A stretch of 64,000 nucleotides of DNA from Bacillota bacterium (lineage in GTDB: Bacteria > Bacillota > Clostridia > DSM-8532): assembly GCA_023459915.1 (NCBI GenBank), contig JAEWSN010000170.1, forward strand, positions 6,185 to 70,184, in the 5' to 3' direction. Positions 58,739 through 64,000 of this stretch are shown one piece after another. Numbering within the stretch: position 1 is the first letter of the stretch; each line of letters opens with the position of its first letter. Both the position numbers and the translations under genes were made by a program. The notes under the pieces were generated by a model that searched no databases, was not told the origin of the DNA, and saw only the letters and a program-made list of their open reading frames with translations.

Positions 58739-59248
58739 ATGGAACTGTTCAGTTTTGTGGAAGGAATTGCGACGCTTCAAATCGTTTTGTTTGCCGTCGG
58801 CATGCTGCTGCTTGTGGTGGAAGCGTTCAACCCCGGATTCGGGATTGCCGGCGGACTCGGCCTTGCGCTGATGGTTGTCGGGATCATCCTCACCGCGAGA
58901 AACGCATTTGAAGCCATGGTCATGGTGGTGCTGCTGCTTTTGCTTTTGGCGCTGCTGCTTTTTCTTGTTTTGCGCTCCGCCAGGGGCGGCATGCTGTACC
59001 GCGGGCTCATCCTGAAGGCTGCAGCCACCCGGCAGGAGGGATTTGCCGCGGTGCCGGAGGACACAACACTGGTAGGCAAGGAGGGGGTTGTACTCACACA
59101 ACATCGCCCCGCCGGAACCGGTGAGATAGACGGCCAGCGCATGGACATTGTTTCAGAAGGCGCGTTCATCGCGACGGGAACACGCATCCGGGTGGTGCGA
59201 GTGGAAGAGCGTCGCATTGTGGTGGCGCCGATTCGACAAGCAACTTGA
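58739..59248 (+). CDS. NfeD-family membrane protein
   Basis: This 169-residue protein is the short (protease-less) NfeD form. It has membrane segments at about residues 10-30, 33-52 and 58-78 and then the soluble OB-fold domain (LVGKEGVVLTQHRPAGTGEIDGQRMDIVSEGAFI), the NfeD signature. It pairs with flotillin-like FloA in lipid microdomains, and the next gene is floA. ATG 58739 follows AAGGAG. Confidence 0.9.
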   Translation: MELFSFVEGIATLQIVLFAVGMLLLVVEAFNPGFGIAGGLGLALMVVGIILTARNAFEAMVMVVLLLLLLALLLFLVLRSARGGMLYRGLILKAAATRQEGFAAVPEDTTLVGKEGVVLTQHRPAGTGEIDGQRMDIVSEGAFIATGTRIRVVRVEERRIVVAPIRQAT

Positions 59249-59265
59249 CGGCCTGCGGGAGATGA

Positions 59266-59347
59266 GGTTGGTCCGGTTCCCGAATCGAAGGCTTGTCTGC
59301 GAATGAATGACTGTCATTGATAAGGTTGGTCCGGTGCCTGAAACCGG
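59266..59347. repeat. 24-bp direct repeat in the nfeD-floA spacer
   Basis: Similar copies opening ggttggtccggt lie at 59266-59289 and 59324-59347, 58 nt apart, with a small AATGACTGTCATT inverted repeat between them. Confidence 0.75.
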
Positions 59348-59370
59348 ATGTCTGGAAGGAGTATTCATTT

Positions 59371-60281
59371 ATGGGCGGAGAGCTGATTGGATATGCGCTT
59401 ATCGTCGGGGCGGTCATTGTCGCCCTGTCCCTGTTTTTCAGTTTTGTCCCGGTTGGGCTGTGGATATCGGCCGCGGCGGCGGCTGTCAAGGTCGGGTTGT
59501 TCAATCTCGTCGGCATGCGGCTGCGCCGCGTTGTGCCCACGCGGGTGGTCAATCCGCTGATCAAGGCCGTCAAGGCCGGATTGGATGTGAACATCAACCA
59601 GCTGGAGGCCCACTTTCTTGCCGGCGGCAATGTGGACAAGGTGGTCAACGCGCTCATTGCCGCGCAGCGCGCAAACATCCCGCTTGTGTTCGAGCGGGCG
59701 GCCGCCATCGATCTCGCCGGCCGGGATGTGCTCGAAGCCGTGCAGATGAGCGTCAATCCCAAGGTCATTGAAACCCCGCTTGTGCCGGCGAGCAGACCAT
59801 CATCGCCCGTGTCGGGGAGGGTATTGTCACCACCATCGGTTCGGCCCAGACGCACAAGGATGTGCTGGAGAATCCGGATCGCATCTCCAAGACCGTGCTC
59901 GACAAGGGTCTGGATGCCGGCACGGCATTTGAAATCCTCTCCATCGACATCGCGGATGTGGATGTGGGCAGGAACATCGGGGCCCAGCTGCAGACGGATC
60001 AGGCGGAAGCGGACAAGCGGATTGCCCAGGCCAAGGCGGAGGAACGCCGCGCCATGGCGGTTGCCCGGGAACAGGAAATGAAGGCGGCCGTCGTGGAAAT
60101 GCGCGCCAAGGTGGTCGAAGCCGAGGCGGAGGTGCCGCGGGCCATGGCTCAGGCTTTCCGTGAGGGACACTTGGGTGTCATGGACTACTACAACATGCAG
60201 AACGTGATTTCGGACACACAGATGCGCAGCACCATTGCGGGAACCGGAAAGCCGGAAACCGCGTCGCCGGAAGGCAAGTGA
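59371..60281 (+). pseudogene. floA: Flotillin-like protein FloA, broken by an internal out-of-frame deletion
   Basis: Two frames together make almost a whole FloA. Frame one (from ATG 59371, AAGGAG at 59356-59361) gives the membrane hairpin and SPFH start up to [13 protein letters not shown]. From 59787 a second frame carries on with [40 protein letters not shown] and [19 protein letters not shown] coiled coil to the stop. Compared from memory with B. subtilis FloA, about 29 residues are missing at the junction and the missing length (about 85 nt) is not a multiple of three. If real, the gene cannot make full-length FloA. An assembly error is possible. Confidence 0.88.
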
Positions 60282-60334
60282 GGAAGCGCCGGAAGGCCGG
60301 TAAAACCAGGCCGAATTGAAGGGAGACATTGTGT

Positions 60335-60556
60335 ATGTCTGAACCCGTTGTGCCAGCAAATACGCCCCAGAGTGTGACCCCGCCCCGTGCCCCACGGCCG
60401 AATCGCGCCCCGGCAAGGGCGAAAAAGGCGGAGCCCGCCGGACGCTCCCTGTCGGAACGGTTGCTGGATTTGTCCAGGGACCGCATGGTGGACGGCATCA
60501 TTCTGTCGGAGGTGTTGGGAAAACCGGTCTCGATGCGTCGCAGAACGCGCCGGTAA
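60335..60556 (+). CDS. Small protein downstream of floA, unknown function
   Basis: This 73-residue basic protein has a Pro/Ala/Arg-rich head and a better ordered end, SERLLDLSRDRMVDGIILSEVLGKP, that looks like a short conserved helix pair. GGGAGA at 60321-60326 supports ATG 60335. Its position after nfeD-floA mirrors that of yqfB after floA in Bacillus, though sequences do not look alike. I cannot assign a function. Confidence 0.55.
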   Translation: MSEPVVPANTPQSVTPPRAPRPNRAPARAKKAEPAGRSLSERLLDLSRDRMVDGIILSEVLGKPVSMRRRTRR

Positions 60557-60583
60557 GGTGTCATGCCTTTTGTTTCGTGGCAT

Positions 60584-60655
60584 AGTTTGTGTCACAGCTT
60601 GTGTCACAGCTTGTTGCACAGTTTGTGGCATGGTTTGTGGCATGGCTTGTGGCAT
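60584..60655. repeat. Six 12-bp tandem repeats
   Basis: Units alternate between agcttgtgtcac and ggcttgtggcat types, starting at 60584, 60596, 60608, 60620, 60632 and 60644. A 12-bp period keeps frame, but no ribosome site precedes a frame, so I treat it as non-coding. Confidence 0.85.
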
Positions 60656-60814
60656 GGCGCTTGGGCGCATGATAGGGTTCTGTTTTGACAAATGGACAGG
60701 TTGATCTGTGAGGAGGCTTCTTCCGCTGCGAGTTGTGGCGGGGGGAGCCTTTTCGTTTATGAACGGCCCGTATGGGCTGGGACATGATTCCTTCCCGGGA
60801 GACAGGCGCAACTG

Positions 60815-60823
60815 TGCTATAAT
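60815..60823 (+). promoter_or_regulatory. Extended -10 promoter for the HD-domain gene and rnr
   Basis: TG-C-TATAAT (60815-60823) is an extended -10 with no matching -35. The coding start is 70 bases downstream. Confidence 0.5.
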
Positions 60824-60892
60824 GAGGGTGGTTTTGGGATGGCTTCGGCTCCAGAAGCGGGGTTTCGGGTCGCGGCCGGGAAGGGGTAAACC

Positions 60893-61444
60893 ATGGAACG
60901 ACAGGTTGCCTGGGAAGAACTGACCCTTCGGGTTCAATCACCCAATCTGTTGCGGTTCAGCCTTGCGGTGGAGGCCATCATGCGCGCGCTGGCCCTGAAG
61001 CAGAACGAGGAACCCGACCAATGGGGCCTGGCCGGCCTGCTCCACGCCATTGATGTGGAGCGCACGCGCGACGAACCCGCGCTCCGGGGCGTGCTTGCAA
61101 CAGAAATTCTGGAGAATCTCGAAGCGGATCCCACCATCATCCACGCCGTGGCGTCCAGCCATGACGAGACACGCAGGCCAAGGCGCCGGGCCATCGACAA
61201 GGCGCTGCCCATCGCGCGGGTGGCGGCGGATCTGCTGCTGGGCGCCGCGCTCGATCACCCTGAAAAATGCCTGGGGGTTCTCTCCGTGGAGGGACTGCTC
61301 AAGCGCCATGAGGCATTGCGGGCCGAGGGCGACAAGAAGCGCCGCGTCATGGAGACCGCGGATGCCCTGGGGTTGTCCGTGCCGCAGATCTATGAGCTGT
61401 CACTCGGGGCCATGATGGCCATTGAGGATGAACTGGGGCTGTAA
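60893..61444 (+). CDS. Degenerate HD-domain (HDIG-like) protein
   Basis: This 183-residue helical protein has the layout of small Clostridial HD hydrolases (SPNLLRFSLAVEAIMRALA, then WGLAGLLHAIDVE, then HAVASSHDETRRP and a long C-terminal helix). The metal-binding pair that should read His-Asp reads His51-Ala52, and the expected following His (in the P-x-x-H position) reads P-A-L-R. One or more metal sites appear lost, so it may not be catalytic. ATG 60893 follows GGGGTAAACC; the ribosome site is weak. rnr follows after 52 bases. Confidence 0.7.
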   Translation: MERQVAWEELTLRVQSPNLLRFSLAVEAIMRALALKQNEEPDQWGLAGLLHAIDVERTRDEPALRGVLATEILENLEADPTIIHAVASSHDETRRPRRRAIDKALPIARVAADLLLGAALDHPEKCLGVLSVEGLLKRHEALRAEGDKKRRVMETADALGLSVPQIYELSLGAMMAIEDELGL

Positions 61445-61496
61445 CGCGCTTATGGCCCGGTGTTTTCATCATGGCGCGACCTGGAAGGAGTACCGG

Positions 61497-63842
61497 ATGA
61501 GCAACAAGGCTGATCTGTCAGACAAACCGCAGGGACGGTTTTCCGCCAACCCGCGTGGGTTTGGGTTCATTGTGCCGCAGACGGGCGGTGAGGATTTATA
61601 TGTGTCCCCGGAAGACACCCTGGGGGCCATGAACGGGGATACCGTCCATTACAAGCCCATCCGGAGCTCCGGCGGCGGGCGGAGCCGGTCTTTTTCCGAT
61701 GACCGGGAACGCCGGGAGGCCGTGGTCATCGGCATCGCCGAACGCGCGCACCAGCGGGTGGTCGGCACCTTCACGGCCCTGAAAAAGGGCGGGTTCGTGA
61801 CGCCGGACGACCGCAAGCTGCCGGAGGATGTCCGCATCCCCGAGGGATTCACCATGAACGCGCTCGATGGCCAGAAGGTGGTGGTGTCCCTCACCCGCTG
61901 GCCGGACGGCACGCGCGCCGCGGAGGGGGAAGTGCTGGTGGTGCTTGGTTCGCAGACGGATCCGGACGTGCATGTGCTCTCCGTGCTGTGGCAGAACGAA
62001 ATCCCCATCGACTTTTCCGAGGCGGCGCTGGTGCAGGCGGCAAAGCTGCCGGAAGTGCCAAATCCGGAAGACTTCGGGGGCCGTCGGGATCTGCGGAATC
62101 TCCTGATGGTCACCATCGACGGCGAGGACGCGCGCGATCTCGATGACGCGGTGTCCCTGGAACGGCTGGCGGACGGCACGCTGCGGCTGGGCGTCCATAT
62201 CGCGGATGTCACGCATTATGTGCGGGAGGGCACCCCGCTGGATCAGGACGCGTTCGAACGCGGCACCAGTGTCTATCTGCCGGATCGTGTCATCCCCATG
62301 CTGCCGGAGGCGCTTTCCAACGGCCTTTGCAGCCTCACGGCGCGGGTGCCGCGGCTGGCGTTCACCGTCACGATGGATGTGAACCCGGCCGGCGAGGTGG
62401 TGGGTCACGATCTGTTTGAAAGCGTGCTGCTCATTGACGAGCGGATGACGTACACAGCGGTTCGGGCATTGCTCGAGGACAACGGCGGGACGCGCGGGGA
62501 CAACGACGGGACGCGCGGGGACAACGACGGGACGCGCGAGGACAACGATGGGACGCGCGAGGACAATGATGGGCCGCTTCAGGCGCGGTACGCCAATGTG
62601 CTGCCCATGCTGCGCGATTTGGCGGAGCTGGCAGCGCGCCGGCGCGCCCTGCGCAAAAAACGCGGATCCATAGATTTTGCGTTCGACGAGGCGAAGATCG
62701 TCACCGACGGGGACGGCCATCCCGTGGACATTGTGCGGGTGGTTCCCAATGTGGCCACCAACCTCATCGAGGAATGCATGCTGCTGTGCAACGAAACGGT
62801 GTCCGAGCATTTCACGAAGCTGGGCATCCCGTTTGTCTACCGGGTGCATGAGGACCCGGACCCGGAGAAGATACAGACGCTTCGGGCGCTGCTGGCGCAG
62901 TTCGGCTACCGGCTGCCGCATCCCGAGGAGGTGCACCCGCAGGATCTGCAGGGCATTCTGGAGCAAATCAAGGGCAAGCCCGAGGAGAAGACCGTGGGCA
63001 TGATGATGCTGCGGTCCCTGCAAAAGGCGCGGTACAGCCAGGAGCACATTTGGCATTTTGGACTGGCGGCGCCGTATTACTCGCATTTCACCTCGCCCAT
63101 CCGGCGGTATCCGGATTTGCAGATTCACCGCATCATGAAGGACACCCTGCACGGTGTCATGGACGACAAGCGGCGCGCGCACTACCGAGCGCTGCTGCCG
63201 GAGGCCGCCAAGCACTGCTCGGAGCGCGAACGCGCGGCCGACGAGGCGGAACGCACCTGCACCGACCGGATGAAGGCCGAATACATGCAGGCCCATCTGG
63301 GCGAGACCTTTGATGGCATTGTGTCCGGGGTCACCGGGTTCGGGCTGTTCGTGGAGCTTGCCAACACCGTGGAGGGGCTGGTGAAGCTCGCCGCGCTCGA
63401 TGACGACTACTATGCGTTCAACGAGCGGGACATGACCCTTGTGGGCGAACACACCCGCAAAACCTGGCGCATCGGGGACAGCATGAAGGTGCTGGTGGCC
63501 GGCGCGTCGCCGGATGCCGGACAGATCGATTTCGTGCCGGCGGACGGCCGGCTTGCTCGTCTGTTTGCCGATTCGGGGTCAGACCCCAAAAGCCTGACGC
63601 GATGGGGGTCAGACCCCAAGACATTTTCGCGCGGGGGTCGTATGGATGACCGGAATGCGCAAAATGGTTCCCGGGGAGGAAGGGGATCCGGTTCCGGCAA
63701 CGCCCATCACCGCGGTGGCGCGGGCAAAAGTGCCGGAAAAGGATTCAAGCCGCCGAAAGGCAAATCCGGGAAGAGTTCCGGGAAGAACTCCGGGAAGAAG
63801 TCCGGGAAGCGTGCCGGGAAGAAATCGGGCGGGAAGGCTTGA
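61497..63842 (+). CDS. rnr: Ribonuclease R
   Basis: This 781-residue 3'-5' exoribonuclease has two cold-shock-like RNA-binding domains (GRFSANPRGFGFIVPQTGGEDLYV and VVGTFTALKKGGFVTPDD), then the RNB catalytic domain with TIDGEDARDLDDAVSLE (four Asp residues, intact), HYVREGTPLDQDAF and AFTVTMDVN. An S1 domain (GETFDGIVSGVTGFGLFVEL) and a Lys/Gly/Ser-rich tail follow. In the RNB domain a 21-bp repeat (from 62478 to 62573, more than four units of DNDGTRG/ED) is inserted into a loop. Two GGGGTCAGACCCC copies precede the tail. AAGGAG supports ATG 61497. Confidence 0.95.
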   Translation: MSNKADLSDKPQGRFSANPRGFGFIVPQTGGEDLYVSPEDTLGAMNGDTVHYKPIRSSGGGRSRSFSDDRERREAVVIGIAERAHQRVVGTFTALKKGGFVTPDDRKLPEDVRIPEGFTMNALDGQKVVVSLTRWPDGTRAAEGEVLVVLGSQTDPDVHVLSVLWQNEIPIDFSEAALVQAAKLPEVPNPEDFGGRRDLRNLLMVTIDGEDARDLDDAVSLERLADGTLRLGVHIADVTHYVREGTPLDQDAFERGTSVYLPDRVIPMLPEALSNGLCSLTARVPRLAFTVTMDVNPAGEVVGHDLFESVLLIDERMTYTAVRALLEDNGGTRGDNDGTRGDNDGTREDNDGTREDNDGPLQARYANVLPMLRDLAELAARRRALRKKRGSIDFAFDEAKIVTDGDGHPVDIVRVVPNVATNLIEECMLLCNETVSEHFTKLGIPFVYRVHEDPDPEKIQTLRALLAQFGYRLPHPEEVHPQDLQGILEQIKGKPEEKTVGMMMLRSLQKARYSQEHIWHFGLAAPYYSHFTSPIRRYPDLQIHRIMKDTLHGVMDDKRRAHYRALLPEAAKHCSERERAADEAERTCTDRMKAEYMQAHLGETFDGIVSGVTGFGLFVELANTVEGLVKLAALDDDYYAFNERDMTLVGEHTRKTWRIGDSMKVLVAGASPDAGQIDFVPADGRLARLFADSGSDPKSLTRWGSDPKTFSRGGRMDDRNAQNGSRGGRGSGSGNAHHRGGAGKSAGKGFKPPKGKSGKSSGKNSGKKSGKRAGKKSGGKA
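63575..63617. repeat. GGGGTCAGACCCC repeat pair in the rnr 3' part (same orientation)
   Basis: Copies lie at 63575-63587 and 63605-63617 (30 nt start to start, unlike the 24 elsewhere). Both read in frame as Gly-Ser-Asp-Pro-Lys in the linker between the S1 domain and basic tail. Confidence 0.9.
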
Positions 63843-63855
63843 AGATAGACCCTGT

Positions 63856-63908
63856 ATGACTTCACGCAAGTCAAGCGCTGGACTTTGCATGACTTCAGGC
63901 AAGTCAAG
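63856..63908. repeat. Two 20-bp repeats with internal stems after rnr
   Basis: Copies at 63856-63875 and 63889-63908 differ at one base. Each contains TGACTT and AAGTCA arms around a 5-nt loop. The array fills most of the gap after rnr; a terminator T-run is not seen. Confidence 0.75.
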
Positions 63909-63959
63909 AGATAGACCTGTCAATGCGTTGCATTTGCAGGAGAGCGGAAGGAGCGACAC

Positions 63960-64000
63960 ATGATGACCTGGTGGGCGGCGCAGCCGCTGATGAAACAGTT
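63960..64000 (+). CDS. Start of an unidentified gene (cut by window edge)
   Basis: ATG 63960 follows GGAAGGAG (63947-63954) and opens MMTWWAAQPLMKQ before the window ends. It does not look like smpB, which often follows rnr. Too short to identify. Confidence 0.4.
   Translation, partial: MMTWWAAQPLMKQ

Larger units (their letters stand above)
60557..60892. other. Repeat-rich spacer upstream of the HD-domain gene (336 bases)
   Basis: This spacer holds a 12-bp tandem array (60584-60655), then a possible hairpin pairing AGGCTTC (about 60713-60719) with GGGAGCCTT (about 60744-60753) before a TTTTCGTTT stretch, and an extended -10 promoter at 60815-60823. No convincing gene is present, although short frames run through the array. 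Confidence 0.6.

Noticed and set aside
60584..60655. Possible CRISPR-like array or repeat-encoded peptide
   Set aside because: Units are contiguous 12-mers with no spacers, and no cas genes are near. Frames through the array lack ribosome sites.
1..64000. tRNA, rRNA, tmRNA, insertion sequences, integrases, prophage genes
   Set aside because: I looked for conserved tRNA arms, transposase motifs and phage structural genes and saw none that could be supported.

Overview
The window is one continuous stretch of a GC-rich bacterial chromosome (GC roughly 60 percent or more by eye) with about 66 protein-coding genes and no rRNA, tRNA, CRISPR array, insertion sequence or prophage that I can see. Gene content and order point to an anaerobic member of the Bacillota, most likely class Clostridia. 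Reasons: a T-box leader, the dgt-dnaG-rpoD run, the Firmicute tmk-yaaR-holB-ricT run, nfeD-floA, a SpoIID-domain protein, a 2-oxoacid:ferredoxin oxidoreductase operon and an ADP-forming acyl-CoA synthetase. I cannot name a genus.

Layout. 1-4.5 kb: the 3' part of recO, a small unknown protein, an AlbA_2/Schlafen-type protein and an ADP-forming acyl-CoA synthetase. 4.5-7.2 kb: an AT-rich palindrome, then a promoter and a T-box leader with a probable Phe (UUC) specifier controlling aroF and pheA. 7.3-8.8 kb (minus strand): the membrane subunits OadB and OadG of a Na+-pumping decarboxylase, without a catalytic subunit. 8.9-14.1 kb: a DnaQ-like exonuclease, dgt, dnaG and rpoD. 14.2-32.1 kb: a long plus-strand pilus locus. 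It joins a Tad-type module (CpaE-like protein, TadA, a TadB-TadC fusion, TadE/TadG-like proteins, a 1138-residue DUF5702-like protein, an FHA protein) to a type IV pilus-type module (PilC/GspF, four pilin-like or pilus-associated proteins, PilT) and ends in two RimK-type ATP-grasp ligases. 32.1-35.4 kb: HU, glpK and another TadG-like protein. 35.7-42.6 kb: SpoIID-domain protein, lspA, rluD family, an HMA-like protein, yccF, nadD, yqeK, mgtC and lepB. 42.6-52.5 kb: potABCD, an Orn/Lys/Arg decarboxylase, tmk, yaaR, an AT-rich DUF4160/DUF2442 pair, holB and ricT. 52.6-57.8 kb: a small ferredoxin, a tRNA methyltransferase, an orphan fumarase-type beta subunit, a P-loop NTPase and the VOR/KOR operon. 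57.9-64 kb: queT, nfeD, a broken floA, a small protein, a degenerate HD-domain protein, rnr, and the first codons of one more gene.

How parts fit together. The oxidoreductase and the ADP-forming acyl-CoA synthetase together could turn amino-acid-derived 2-oxoacids into acyl-CoA, then acid and ATP, with electrons going to ferredoxin. Polyamine uptake sits beside a PLP decarboxylase of the polyamine type. aroF-pheA is tuned to charged tRNA-Phe.

Two features recur through the window. The first is a 13-bp near-palindrome (GGGGTCAGACCCC), found nine times, eight of them as pairs. Three pairs have starts exactly 24 nt apart, and copies lie both between genes and in frame inside genes. The second is short tandem or near-tandem repeats (about 12-25 bp) in many spacers, and in-frame repeat expansions inside proteins such as RNase R, RpoD and the FHA protein. 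Three genes (the acyl-CoA synthetase, rpoD and korA) carry repeats that start in their last codons or stop codon. All functional names come from reading motifs by eye; no database search was possible.
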